A DNA stretch of 64,000 bases from Neoarius graeffei (Eukaryota; Chordata; Actinopteri; Siluriformes; Ariidae). The stretch spans positions 13,226,798-13,290,797 of the forward strand of contig NC_083596.1 in the NCBI RefSeq assembly GCF_027579695.1, given 5' to 3'. The notes beneath the pieces were generated by a model, which was not told the origin of the DNA, made no database searches, and was given only the letters and a program-made list of their open reading frames with translations. Shown one piece after another: positions 25,860 through 38,777 of the stretch (its first letter is position 1; each line of letters opens with the position of its first letter). The position numbers were made by a program, and so were the translations under genes.

Positions 25860-26034
25860 CTGTCCAGAGTGTATTCTGGGATAGGCTCCAGATTCACACT
25901 GACCCTGGATAAGCATCCATCCATCCATCCATCCATCCATCCATTATCTGTAGTCGCTTATCCTGTTCTACAGGCTCGCAGGCAAGCTGGAGCCTATCCC
26001 AGCTGACTATGGGCAAAAGGCGGGGTACCCTGGA
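25860..26034 (-). mobile_element. SINE tail fragments
   Basis: A (CATC)n run at 25915-25945 is followed by attatctgtagtcgcttatc and caagctggagcctatcccag, the 3' third of a V-SINE on the minus strand. Just before it, gggataggctccagattcac on + is the tail of another SINE-like unit. Confidence 0.7.
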
Positions 26035-26147
26035 TAAGCAGTTTAGAACAGTTTATGATATAATAGGAAGATAAACATTAGTAGCCTAATAATATAAATA
26101 ATATGAAGGATATTTTTGAATAATTGATTGTTTTTGGCCATTTACAG

Positions 26148-29100
26148 CAATAATACATCAGATTGCAGCAACATTGACCATCACCTTCCTCGTAGTACCC
26201 ATAGTCATGATACCAGTGAGCATGCTGATATCCACTTTCGCTACAATTCCCACCATCATCACCATCATAAGCAACATAAGAAACAGCACAGAAGCAGTAA
26301 GACGTCCCATCAAAGAACATCACCTGTCTCATCAAACGCCTCCATGTCAGTTGCTGGTTCTTCCTTCTGCTCATCCTTCTCATCATCAGCATCATCCTCA
26401 TATTCTTCATCTTCAGGTTCACTGTCCTCCTCATTCTCAACCACTTCTGCTTCCCCTTCTTCTAATTCTTCAACTTCCTCCTCTTCCAGTTCTTCTTCTT
26501 TCTCACGTTCTTCATCTAGATCATCCTCTTGGTCTTCCGAAAGCAGTCTAGAAAATGCCAAATTTGCTTCTAAGTTCAAGAAAGGTGTTCGCCATCCACA
26601 GCATTCCCAGTCATGCACTGACATCTCCAGGCGAAGGAGAGCATTTGAGGAAGATGAAGAAGATATTGTGCCCTTGTTGAATGAGGATGGCCATGTCAAC
26701 AAGTCTGCAAATATAAAAAAGTACTTCTCTGTGAAGAAACAGTGTAAAGACACTACCAAGGAGCCAGAGTCAACTCATATTCCAACTAGAAAAAGCACCC
26801 TAAAAAAGGGGACAGGTCAGACTGAAATCTTTCGAAAGGCAAAGTCTATGGAGTTGCTGCCAATGCAGAAAAAACAGTCTGGTGAAGGAGAATTAGATGA
26901 AAAAGAAATCGAGAGGAGGAAAGCAGAAGCAAGAAAGAGCATTATGAAGGAAAAAATGAAGTTTTCTGCCTTTCTAAACGAGATCACCAGGCAGGTAATA
27001 AGTCCCTCCCGGCTACAGACTCTTGGCGTAACAGATGCCCACAGGGCTATAAGCCCTGCCAAGTCTCAAAGTTCAGAGGGCAAAGAACACAAGAAACCAA
27101 AACGTTCTTCCAATAGGTCTGGAAGTACAAATTCTGGGTCATATACTGCACCATCCCACACCAAAAAGCATTCCTCTGCAAATAAGAAGTCTAGTCAACC
27201 CTACCATCCAAACAAGACTTCCAGTTCAATCAAACACCACCATCATCGTCATCATCATCATCATCACCTGCACAAAACTGCACATAGGAATCCCAAGCAT
27301 CTTCACCATGGTGTAAACAGACACACTAGCAATAAAATTGGATCATCTAAAAGTCATAAGGCACGCAAAAAGCAACAATCTCACTCTAGTAATCATTTAC
27401 CAAATGAGACTGCCATGGATATAAAAAGGAATACACTGTGTACACACTCTCTCTCACCAATCACTCATGACCATTACAATCATGATCACTCCCATGGAGG
27501 TGATCACCATAATTCATCATCACGCTCTCGTTCTCCATCCCATCACCCCCATCGTAGAACCCACCGAAGCCCAGATCATCATTCTTTGTGTACTGATAAT
27601 CATCATTCACGTTCTCCATCACACCACCGTCACCGAAAAACACATCATCATGTCCCACATTCAGAAACTCACAATCGACACTATTCCCATTCAGAATCTC
27701 CAAACCACCATCATGATGATGACCGTAGCCCATCCTCACACAAACATTCTCCATGCTCTGAAACTGACCATCATCCTCATTTAGAATCTCACCACCATGT
27801 TCCATCTTCTCCATTGTACCATCACCATCATGGTGACCAAACACATTCGTCTCCAGGAAATAATTTTCCAAAAAGTCAAGTTTATTCCCATTCAGCACCA
27901 GATCATCATCATTTACCTTCTCCTTCATATCAACACCATCGTAGTGATGGTGATCACCGAAGCCCATCCCCACATCAGTATTCTTTGTACCCAAAAAATT
28001 ATGATCATTCCCATTCAGAATCCCCTCACCGTTCACTGTCTCCTTCACATCATGACAATCATAGTGATGGTGATCACAGAAGCTCATTCTCTTCTGCATC
28101 ACAACCCCACCATTGTGGAGATCAGAGAAGCCCATTCCCACAGCATCATTCCTCAGTCTTGAAAAGTCAAGACCATTTAGAATCTCACCAACATCGTTCA
28201 CCTTCTCCATTGCACCACCTTCATCAAGATCACAAAAATCCACCTCCACATTATTATAGTTTGAAATCAAAAACTCATGGTCACCATTCCCATTCAGAAC
28301 CTCATTACTGTGATTCTCATTCTGGATCACATCACTCATCCCTTCCAGATATTCAGTATCATTTGCCTCACACTGAATCCTATCATCCTCAGCATCATTC
28401 CACCAATAAAGATTCTCACCAGTACAACACTCCTCACCCTAATTCCCATTATTATGACAACTCACACCACTCTTCTTCTGAACTTGATCATCATGCCTTG
28501 CATCATGATTCCTCCCCTCATGAATTTCATGGCCAGCATCACTCCTCTTATCCTGATGTTCATCATAATCATTCCCATCAGCCTTCTGATAACCGTCATC
28601 ATCACTCTTATCCAGATGTTCACACCCATTCTGAAGGTGGTCTAAAGAGTCCCACTAATCATGAATCTGGTACACAATCTAACAGTGCTTACATAGACAG
28701 ACATCACCAACACCCTTCTAATTTAGGCCACCATCTTAACCATCACCACCAATCTCATTCTGGAGATCCAAAAACTCCAACACTCAACAGACATCATGAT
28801 AATCTCGATGGTCATTATTCTCATCACCACCCTCACAACCTACCCCATTCTGTAGGGCATCATCAGTATTCCCATCCAGATTCCCACAGTAGCACACACT
28901 CTGAATCCTATCACCACCATGATCATCTCCTATCTCCCCATTATCATTCTGAAGCCAAACTTCAACCCCACCAAGAGTCCAACCACCAGCATCACCATAA
29001 TAGTCCAGAGTCCCACAAAGATTCACACCACTCTAGTGAACATATTCATCAGCATTCTCACCAAAACCACAAACACCAAGAATTTCATAACCATTCCCAT

Positions 29101-32100
29101 TTAGAATCCCCCAATCATCATCATTTCCATACTGAATCCCTACATCATCCTGAACATTCCTTAACACACCAGCATTCACATTCTGAATTTCAGAAGTCTT
29201 CTCAATGTGAATGTCACAAAATGCCTTCCCACATGGAATCCCCTCATCAACATCATCACCACCAGAAACATCCAGAATCCCATCACCACTCTCATCCAAA
29301 ATCTTTCCATCATAGTTCTTATACTGAGATGTATCTTCAGGATGATGCTCCAAAATCCCACCGTCATCATGAGCATGGAGAATCCTATCCCCATTCACAT
29401 TCTAAACCTTACCACCATTCCCAAGTGGAAACCCAGCATTGTCCTGACGTTAAATCACATCATGATTGTCCAGAATCTCACCATAACCATTTTGCCACTA
29501 AGGAACATCACCATCATGGTGATGACCCCAGTTCTCTTCGCCACTCTCCAGTTGGCGAGAAAGCCACTTCCCCTTGTTCTAGCAAGTCAGATTCTTCGAG
29601 AAACTCAGGAAGTCCTATAAGCCATGATGACCAGTCAATGACCTACAAGGAAACAGCCTTGACTGCCAAAGTAAGAAGTTCAATATAACATTCAGTTCTG
29701 CAATGCAAATGCAAACTTGTTTTGTATTTGATATAGGAACTGAATAATTTAAATATAAAATGTTATCATATACTAAGCTCAAATGCACAACTATCAATAA
29801 AATACCCATTATACAATAATTAAATTATACAATTATGATTGTTCACTAATTCTCGAGTGGAGCTATTGAAATTGATTCCTTTGTAATTTTGCACAGGAAA
29901 AAGGCTCTGAATATGAGAGGATCATGTGAGTTGAATTATAAGCTGCATATACATGCGACTATATTATAATACTATAATACCACACAGCTCTCACTGAGAA
30001 AAATGCTTGGCAATACGCCCATCTTTCTTAAACATATTATTATATCCTTGTATCAAATGACGTTGTTCATCTAGCTACCCACAACCTCCCCATTTTCTAT
30101 TATCCTTCTCCATTTTCCATTATCTTTCACCACCCAGGATGCTACAGCAACAGAATGAAGACCTGCACAACACTTTGCGACAAACAGTGGTGCGTATGGA
30201 GTGCTTAGGAGCTGAATTTATTACTGAACATCATCAATTGGAATCAGCGCTACAGAGGACACGTGTGGAACTAAGCAGCATGATGGACAAGTTCACAAGG
30301 TTTTATAGCAAAATTAGCAAAATATCCTGAATTAATTTTATGCTCCAAAATGGTTAAAGCTAGACGGCCTTTTGATTTCATAAAATCGGTGAAATTTATA
30401 GCCCTTTTCCACTACCCTTTTTCAGCTCACTTCAGCTCGCTTCAGCTCACTTCAGCCCGACACGGCTCGCGTTTCGACTACCAAAAACCAGCACGACTCA
30501 GCTCGTTTCAGCCCTGCTTAGCCCCTAAAACTCGCACCGTTTTGGAGTGGGGCTGAAGCGAGCCAAACCGTGCCGACTGAGGTTGGGGGCGTGAGCAGAC
30601 ACTCCCCTGTGCACTGATTGGTGAGGAGGCGTGTCCTCACATGCCCACACACGCCTCGCGAGCGCGCTGGGATCTGTAAACACCGCAAACCCGGAAGAAG
30701 AATAATTACGAATTACGAGAATTTCTGAAGCCTTATGCGCCTCGCCTCATCAATACGCTCTTGCCAGTATCTGTCCGCGTTGTCGGTGACAACAAGCCAC
30801 AGCACCAAGACCAGCAACACTAACGACACCATGTCCTCCATGTTTATTGTTTACTACCGCTTAAAAGATCACTGAATCAGTGACATACAGAGCATCGTGG
30901 ACGAGTTCGCGGAGCGCAAGGCTCGTCATATGCCCTTCAAATAATGCGCGCAGTAGGCTATTGATGTTTTATTATGAGCCATGTACAGTATGTCGCCTAA
31001 TGTTTTTTTGTTTCTGAGTTACATGTTCGTCTGAAGGACTTGATGTACAAAATAACATAGTTGCACCCCGTAGTGTTGAAATTGGTAAACACAGTGCATT
31101 CAGTGAGGTTTGCACCGCCCTCCTTTTATTTCTGACTCTTCCTGTCACCACTCTGAGCGCTCATTCGTATGCCCTTCAAATAATGTGCGCAGTATAGGCT
31201 ATTGATGTTTTATTATGAGCCATGTACAGTATCCTAATGTTTTTTGTTTCTGAGTTACATGTTCGTTTGAAGGACTTGATGTACTAAATAACATAGTTGC
31301 ACCCGGTAGTGTTGAAATTGGTAAACACCGCAGTTGCGGACATTTTGTAGCCTAAAATGATGTTATGATAAGCTTTAATAAAGGGCCCGGTCATTTGCCC
31401 CGCCCCCGGCCCGGCTCTGACTTGTTCCGCCACTGTCACTGATGTCACTGTTTGCGCTGCTTAACGACATCACGTGACGTCCACCCACTTTCGCTAACTC
31501 CACCCAATGTGTCCACCCACTTCCAGCCAGCACGGTTCAGCGCGGTTGTAGTCGAAATGCAACTCCAACAGCCTCGCTCAGCTCGACTCAGCTCGACTCG
31601 GCACGGCACGGCTCAGCCGCGTTTGTAGTGGAAAAGCGGCATTAGTTCCCTCTGAAATTTGGTCATTGTGATATATGGTTATTTCTGTAATATCTCACAA
31701 AATATCAGGCCATTCTGTGGCTGGGAAGTTATTTAATTTGAAGAGATTCCCAAGCAAATAATGTGCATGAAATCGCGCGCAGTCAAACACAGAGGAAGTC
31801 CATGTGCGCATGCACAGGTTTACCTCCTTCTTCTTCTTTTGGGTTTTATGGCAGCTGGCATCCACAATTTTTGCATTACTGTCATCTACAAGTTTACCTT
31901 GACCGTGCACTGACAGTTACATCATTCTGTCACTAAACGAACAGCTGATCACACCGAGGTGCTCGCTGACCGCCGATATTTATTAGTTTGGTCCTGCATT
32001 TCCTTTCCTTCACAACATAACATTTTTTCTTCTCGCTTTCCATTACTGTAGTCAGTCTTTCACTTTTCATTCGCACACTCACGTCCTCCATTTTTCTCTC

Positions 32101-34059
32101 CTGTTTCAAATTTGTATCCCACAATGCCTTGCGCGAACAGGGAAACCCCACCACGTGATGCATGACGTAGTATCTTGAATTGGGTCATGGTGAAGCAGGA
32201 AAAAATGCTGGAGAATTTAGGGCCACATGGCCCTAAATTCATTAATTGTTCTATTAAAAAAAGGTAATAAAATTGGAAGTCTGTGATTTGAATTCAGTAG
32301 CTTTCGGTCCACTAAATAAAAATAATTGGGTGTCGGAAAATTCTTTTAATGACCTATGCTTGAAAAATCTGAAAGGCAGTCTGGCTTTAAATCTTAGTTA
32401 TGTGAAAAATATCTGCAGTCGTAGATTAAGAGGCAAAACAGACTTTTAAATGTAGTCTTAAATCTGTTCATCTTTTTTAGACTTCAGGCTAATTATTCCT
32501 CCATTTGTCAGACTGATGATTTCCGGGAGGATGAAGCACACTATATGGTAAACTTTTTTGTTTAAGTCTAAATGAACCGAATCAAATGTTGGGTTTGTCA
32601 TTTTCAAATATTTCAAGACTGTCTTTTTAATATCAGTTCATTTTTCTGAGGCCACAAGTTACCAGTCTATTGCAATAACCTTGGATGACCAAGTTAGGTT
32701 TTTTTTAAGTTTACTTAATTATAGGTCTTTTTTAAATCCTATATTCACTGGTTTTGTTCTTTTCACATTTCCCCTTGCCTTTTTTGAGGATGATGCCGAT
32801 CGTGAGAAACTGAACCAGCGGATCTCAGAACTGACAAAACAGCTGTCAGCTGCCAAGACAACCATTCAGAGCCTGGAGACAATTAATGTGAGAGCTTGAT
32901 GACAGGAAGATGTTAGATATTGTCTCAAACGTCACAGGCTGAATAGAAGGGGAAATTATGGAGGAGTATATAAACATAGCTTATTTCTTTATTCTAACTC
33001 ATTTATTTTTCCGCTCCCTGATTTTATAACTACCATACAGAGAGAAAGTTAAAAACTTCATAACAAGTTGCATGACTTTGGTCATATGTACAGTTACAAA
33101 TGTTAAGGTGAGGGGTCAGCTTTGCATTTGTGCCTTATTACCCATGTTCCTGTGTATGAATTTCTACAAAGTTATGAATTTGCAGCACATTTTATAATAT
33201 TGACTGATATGTTCTAGGGTGGGATTATCTTTCTTTCCTCTTACTTTTCCCACAGGTGACATCGATGCTCCAGGAAGCCCTTGTAAAACATTTTAAATCA
33301 GATGATCCCATCAAGCCATTCAAGCCAACCGTTGCACCTCCTCCATTTCAATTTATGGACAGTGACCATTATAACAAAGGCTCGGTAGCTGGAGATGAGC
33401 AATCATTGGGTCTTGTTCCAGAAGAGGATGAATCTGATTGGTCAGAAATGGGTGAGGAGGCAAAGCATTGTGCCTTGAGTCGCTTGGAGAGAGGTCAACA
33501 TGGTTGTACAGGCTTTTCTCGATGGCACCAGGAGCAGGGTCATTGGGTAAAGTCAGATCAGTATAGAAGAGGAGACGGAGATACTGAGAGTGAATCAGGA
33601 GGAGAAGAGATGACCCACACCCAAAGCCTAAAGATACCCCAGCTTCAGTTCAGCATACACCCTGAGACCTTAGTGCCTGTGGCCAGCCTGAAACAGAATA
33701 TGGATGGCCCGGTAGGAGAGGAATACCATATTCACACTGGACACCAACTAGGCTCTCCTATTTGCATCCTGTCTGCTAGCTTGGAGGACATCAACTGTAC
33801 CGACCTGCAGCAACTTGAGCATCATGGCCAGTTAAAGTGCACTACAGTTAAGATGGACCTCCACCATACACAGCAGGGCATTGCTGAAGATTGGACTGAA
33901 GATGAGCTTTCTTATAACTGGAAGATGGCAAACAAGCAACATACTGGAGATGGAAAGAAAGGGGCAGGAAGCAGTGGCTCAGAGCCAATGGCTAATCTGG
34001 AGTCAGCACAGAAGATGCTCAACCACTTCATACAGGAGGCAGAGAAGACAAAGCTATGA
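26148..34059 (+). CDS. His/Ser-rich protein with BEGAIN/TJAP1-like coiled coil, 5' end missing
   Basis: Exons seen: 26148-29670, 29897-29925, 30138-30299, 32481-32547, 32789-32887 and 33256-34059. All phases agree, giving 1560 residues to a TGA. The first exon (about 1174 residues) opens with His and then Ser runs (to about residue 145). A mixed-charge part follows with KAEARKSIMKEKMKFSAFLN. From about residue 360 it is His/Ser/Pro/Asn/Tyr-rich; in one 145-residue stretch that I counted, 42 residues are His. The next four exons match the start of BEGAIN and TJAP1: MLQQQNEDLHNTLRQTVVRM, ITEHHQLESALQRTRVEL, LQANY, then REKLNQRISELTKQLSAAKT. Those proteins are scaffolds at junctions or synapses. 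The last exon is acidic (EEDESDWSEMGEE) and unfamiliar. The assignment to that family is by hand comparison. The donor after 30299 (aag|gttttat) is weak. Upstream exons were not found. Confidence 0.75.
27238..29530 (+). repeat. low-complexity CAY-rich coding tract
   Basis: About 2.3 kb of the His-rich exon is built of cat/cac codons mixed with tca, cca, gaa and tct. A loose unit of 8-15 codons (His, Ser, Glu/Asp, Pro, Ser, His, His) recurs with many changes. It has no stop in the coding frame. The skewed composition also opens long false frames on the other strand. Confidence 0.85.
30399..31641. mobile_element. intronic DNA transposon, PIF/Harbinger-like, no transposase
   Basis: The ends tagcccttttccactac and gtagtggaaaagcggca are inverted. 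TTA at 30396-30398 and 31642-31644 gives the 3-bp duplication usual for PIF/Harbinger. The subterminal DNA repeats cagctcgactcagctc-like units on one side and cagctcacttcagctcgctt on the other. Inside, a segment of about 165 bp (30931-31095) recurs at 31168-31331. No long open frame. It lies in the intron after exon 30138-30299 of the His-rich gene. Confidence 0.8.
31645..32480. other. intron of the His-rich gene, unclassified
   Basis: No element boundary found. It contains cttcttcttttgggttttat with ggcagctggcatccac near 31830, a phrase common in fish repeats, and a 28-base palindrome centred at 32227 (gaatttagggcca, ca, and its inverse). Confidence 0.4.
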
Positions 34060-35828
34060 AACTTAAAGCTAATGTATTAACCTAATAATTAATGTCTTTA
34101 AACACTGAGCAATGTGAATTAGAATAGGAGTTATTTGGAAATGAACAGTAGATACAGTTATAAATGGTTTATATAGGGTCCCGTTATGATTTAAGTATCT
34201 TTTAAAGAAAGCCATGAAAGTCTGATCAAGGCAAATAACCTCAGTATAACCTAACCTGCTCTGTGAATGAAGTATTACTGCTACCTATAGCCAAAATATT
34301 TAATAATATAAACTACAGGTATGGATGGTGCAAGGAAATGGATGGTGTAAGTGCAGGTTCATTGACGTAATTGTGATCAGAGATCATAGTCAATGTAACA
34401 GTCTAGCTCAAAGTCACAAAAAGACATGAACACGGCAAAAAATCCAAAGGAGCAGGCCAAACACAGAGACACAATCCAAGACGCAATGATGGCAAGACTT
34501 CGCAAAAAGTATAAGTGGAAAGCTAGAGTCTTTATAGTGTCAGTGAATGAGGAAGCGATTGCAAGTAAAACCAGAAGTGGGATAGTATTCTGGTGATGGG
34601 ACCTCCAGGGATGTGGAGAGTGATGTCAGATGAAACCGTAACAGATACCGTATGTTGAACTGTGAAAGACTACAAATTTTAGGCCCCTGGATATGTTAAT
34701 GCACAAGATTCCCCTTGAACCAACACGTTTTCATTCTCTTAGACATTAGTTTTCTCCTTAGGGCCACCTTGGACCCCAAGGAAACCCTGTCTACTCAGAG
34801 TCCTTGAATTCCCTCTTGTCTGCTTTCAGCATTGTAATTATTCTGTTTTGACATTTCTGGAGAAATCCACATGCATAGGTTGTTGGGAGAAAAAATTTAG
34901 AGCCCTGGATAGGTGAAGTTACTTGGTCTCCCCTATCTGGCCAATTATTCTAGGGAATAATGAATTCCTTCAAATCTCTGTTGGATCCCCTGTGTACTGT
35001 AAGACTTTGGATCTCCTTGGGCAGAGGTATTCAACTTAAATTGGGTATTCAACTAACATTTTTGACAAGCTCCACAGAGAAATCTGCTTGGAGTTTGGTA
35101 CAAGGATAATAGATACATACTTCACTGTCCAATTGTCTTTAAACCTTCTGGTTTTGTTGTCAATTAAAAAAAAGTGATGTTATCAGTTCACTAGATAAGA
35201 CAGGGTACCTAAAATGAACCCTTTAGCTAGTGCATGGTCTGATGAGCTGCCTTCAGCTAAATAATTTACATAAAGGCATGTGATTGGATAACCCACAATA
35301 GCTAGATCTGCTACAGAAACTGAACTGGTTTATGCTTCGATAACTAGAGTTTCTGAACTACAGTCTCATATATATTTTTTTTTCATGTATTCCGTTTGGT
35401 CCTCTGATATACTTTTCTTGGTCCACATACCAGCTGACAACCCCTCCCCTCTTAAAACCAACCCCACCCATTACGTTTACCCCTAAAATCTGATCTAAGC
35501 ATACCCTTTAATGATCACACAATAAATAGTGCATAATTATATTTAAATGTTGAATAGTTACTGTGTTTAGGTTATTAAATAATGAGGCAGCTCTAAGCAC
35601 TTTGTCTGCTGCTCAGAACTTGTACCACACAAGTTTCGGGTTTGACGTCTGAATCAGAGTTGTGAGTTCGACTTCTCTCTTCACAGTCAAAGATATGTCT
35701 GCGGGTGACTGGTTGCCCCGCTGAGATAGATGCTTTTATAACTTCTAAAGGCAACATCAAACAGAAGTTTATCACTTTGATTCCACTTGGGTACTAGACA
35801 TGGCTGTTCTTCGAAAGCCCTCTTAACC
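34060..35828. other. 3' flank of the His-rich gene
   Basis: No gene found. The 3' UTR of the His-rich gene must end here, but no AATAAA lies close to the stop; candidates are near 35520 and 36113. Around 34420-34640 is a repeat-like passage (aaaatccaaaggagcaggcc) of unknown class. Confidence 0.4.
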
Positions 35829-35829
35829 A

Positions 35830-35861
<32 letters not shown>
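35829..35861. repeat. (CA)n microsatellite
   Basis: Run of cacaca followed by tatat. Confidence 0.9.
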
Positions 35862-35863
<2 letters not shown>

Positions 35864-36556
35864 GGTAGACTGAATGGAAATACCTAAAATAATCTTTGGC
35901 ATGAATCTCACACACTGTTTTTTGACTGAGAGATAAGTGTATAAGACAGAATCAGAAGCTGTTTAGGGCTTTAGAAACAGCTTAAAGCAGTGGACTTGAG
36001 CTACTTAGTATGAATTGTGATCCAATAATACGTAATATTTGTAGTTCTTAGGGTAATAATTTGTTCCCATTTGTCAACTCTTGGCACAATGAATGAGATG
36101 CAATTGGGAAATAAATATGTAACATTTGGTGTTCGTTCAGGTTATTACTTGATCTTGTGTAGAAGTTGAAGATAGATGTAGATGCCTCTACCCATCTAGT
36201 GTTTGTGTTTATGTTGTTGCATAAATCAATAGTATCTTTTTTAAATTCTTTTCTGTTTTAATATTAAAAACCATATAGCAAAAATAACGTAGTAGGTTTT
36301 GAACAGAAAAAAACCCACCAATTAATGCTTATTCATTTGTTTTCTTAACAAGCACTTTGATTTCTCTGGCATACCGTATGTACTGCATTCTCAAGTGTGT
36401 AATTTCGTTCAATGTTGAATTAACACTTTAAAGAATTCAAGTGTATGTTTGTACTTCAATGTAATTTCTCAGTCTGTGTTGAATCCACCTTCAAACTAGT
36501 GAAAATATTTGTATTATTCCTGTTCAGTAATGTATATTGTGAACCTGTGCCTACTA

Positions 36557-36735
36557 TAGCCACAGATTACATTCATGGCATTTAGCGTTATCTAGACCGA
36601 TGTACAACATACCCAGAGCAGCCTGGGGAGCAGTTGAGGGTTAGGTGTCATGCTCAAGGTCACTTCAGCCATTCCTGCAGGTCCAGGGAATCGAACCATC
36701 AACCTTTTGGTCCCAAAACTGCTTGTCTAACCATA
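36557..36735 (-). mobile_element. third tRNA-derived SINE type
   Basis: On the minus strand, tggttagacaagcagttttg, then gaccaaaaggttgatggttc and gattccctggacctgcagga form a tRNA-like head. The body ends in ttcatggcatttagcgttat. On + it reads cagattacattcatggcatt onward. This is a common fish repeat. Box B (ggttgatggttcgattcc) is near-canonical. Confidence 0.7.
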
Positions 36736-36744
36736 ACTTTCCCC

Positions 36745-37130
36745 AAATTCCTGTTCAGGAATGGAAGTTCTGCTGTTGTATCTCATTGACTTCAAGTTTT
36801 GATGTGCATTCTGAGATGCTTTTCTGTGCACCATGGTTGTAAAGAGTAGTTATTTAAGTGACTGCAGCTTTCCTATCACCTGGATCCAGTCTCACCATTC
36901 TCCTCAGACCATCTCTCATCAACAAGTAATTTCCACCTGCAAAACTGCCGCTCAGTGGATGTTTTTATTTTTTCGCACCACTCTATTTAAACTCTAGAGA
37001 CTGTCGTGTGTGGAAATCCTAGGAGGTCAACAATTTTCAGAAAGTCACTGAGATCACATTTTTTTCTCATTATGATGTTTGATGTGAATATTAACTGAAG
37101 CTCTTGTCCCGTATCTGCATGATATTTTAT
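36745..37130 (-). mobile_element. Tc1-like remnant, family G
   Basis: It is parallel to the remnant at 20395-20802 over attctgagatgcttttctgt, then gcaccatggttgtaaagag and ctcatcaacaagtaatttcc. Read on the minus strand it resembles the Tc1 transposase N-terminal half (helix-turn-helix part), without an open frame. It extends towards the terminus through gagatcacatttttttctca. Confidence 0.75.
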
Positions 37131-37210
37131 TACTGCAAAAAAAAAAACTTTGTGCACAATTCATGTTGTATATTTCATTTTCATGTATTCATTATAAAGG
37201 TAACATTTCA

Positions 37211-37587
37211 TCTCATCTCATCTCATTATCTCTAGCCGCTTTATCCTTCTACAGGGTCGCAGGCAAGCTGGAGCCTATCCCAGCTGACTACGGGCGAAAG
37301 GCGGGGTACACCCTGGACAAGTCGCCAGGTCATCACAGGGCTGGCACATAGACACAGACAACCATTCACACTCACATTCACACCTACGGTCAATTTAGAG
37401 TCACCAGTTAACCTAACCTGCATGTATTTGGACTGTTGGGGAAACCGGAGCACCCGGAGGAAACCCACACGGACACGGGGAGAACATGCAAACTCCACAC
37501 AGAAAGGCCCTTGCCGGCCACGGGGCTCGAACCCGGACCTTCTTGCTGTGAGGCGACAGCGCTAACCACTACACCACTGTGCTGCCC
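37211..37587 (-). mobile_element. V-SINE, complete, perfect target duplication
   Basis: Minus-oriented from the (CATCT)n tail at 37211 to the head ending ccactacaccactgtgctgc at 37587. GGTAACATTTCA at 37199-37210 and 37588-37599 is a perfect 12-bp target duplication. All parts of the family are present (tRNA head, body, ggcgaaaggcggggtacacc, tail). Confidence 0.93.
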
Positions 37588-37599
37588 GGTAACATTTCA

Positions 37600-38337
37600 G
37601 TTACAGTTAAACAGGCATGACTCAGTTAAAACTGGTTTACAGCAGGTTCCTGTTCTGCAATACATAAAAGACAAAAATCACATCACAATACAATCAAGAC
37701 AAAAATCACATTACAAACAAAGCAAAACATAATTAAGGACATCAACAGAAATAAAAGCGATACAGACAGCTACATACATTGACATTGAAAGGTGAGAGGA
37801 TTGAAGCAATATAATGTTACAAATGTGTTGCTCCGGCTCGAGAAATGTCCTGTTGCATACACATCTAGAGTAGGAAAGATGACAAAATATGTTATATATA
37901 AAGAGGATTTACATTCAGTGTAATTATGTTATTTATTTATTCAAAGTTACGCATTTATCCATGTATTATATAATTTATTCCTCCATATTGATTTCTCTTT
38001 TGTGTACAGCTTAACCCACAATAAACTGTAGCATGTCATCTAAATTAATTTTCCACTGTTAGTGTTGTCTTGTCTTCAGGAAAAAGCAGTGAGATAAATG
38101 TTAGAAGCAAAAATTGCACTTGAGACTCATTTTTTTACACCCAGTGATACAGTTATTTGTAACTATTATACTATGACTTATTCAGTAATTACAGTGACAA
38201 GGGTAGGAAATTATGTAGTTCTGAGATCAATCAATGAGATGGATCCATGGGGTTTTAACTGCATCACAATTTTTTTTTAAGGTTTAGAAAGTCTCTTTGT
38301 ATAAGAACATTTTTACTTATGGGATTATATTATATTA
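37600..38337. other. intergenic stretch, no feature seen
   Basis: AT-rich DNA between two SINE copies; nothing recognised. Confidence 0.4.
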
Positions 38338-38714
38338 TCTCATCTCATCTCATTATCTCTAGCCGCTTTATCCTTCTACAGGGTCGCAGGCAAGCTGGAG
38401 CCTATCCCAGCTGACTACGGGCGAAAGGCGGGGTACACCCTGGACAAGTCGCCAGGTCATCACAGGGCTGACACATAGACACAGACAACCATTCACACTC
38501 ACATTCACACCTACGGTCAATTTAGAGTCACCAGTTAACCTAACCTGCATGTCTTTGGACTGTGGGGGAAACCGGAGCACCCGGAGGAAACCCACGCGGA
38601 CACGGGGGGAACATGCAAACTCCACACAGAAAGGCCCTTGCCGGCCACGGGGCTCGAACCCAGGACCTTCTTGCTGTGAGGTGACAGCGCTAACCACTAC
38701 ACCACCGTGCCGCC
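38338..38714 (-). mobile_element. V-SINE, complete, in an ATATT microsatellite
   Basis: Minus-oriented, from (TCTCA)n at 38338 to gtgccgcc at 38714. Both flanks are atatt repeats, so the target duplication cannot be told from the microsatellite. It faces away from the + copy at 38778. Confidence 0.9.
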
Positions 38715-38777
38715 TATATTATATTATATTATATTATATTATATTATATTATATTATATTATATTATATTATATTAT
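38715..38777. repeat. (ATATT)n microsatellite
   Basis: About 12 copies of atatt between two SINEs of opposite orientation. Confidence 0.9.

Noticed and set aside
26310-26759. Open minus-strand frame with a run of Glu
   Set aside because: It is the complement of the Ser run (tct/tcc) in the His-rich exon; no independent support.
27461-28339. Open frame of 292 codons on the minus strand, rich in Gly, Asp and Met
   Set aside because: It is the mirror of the His-rich exon: cat and cac codons read as atg and gtg on the other strand. The plus frame is five times longer and has agreeing splice sites.
32214-32241. 28-base palindrome (arms of 13, centre CA)
   Set aside because: It is short, single and intronic; chance or a local repair event is enough to explain it.
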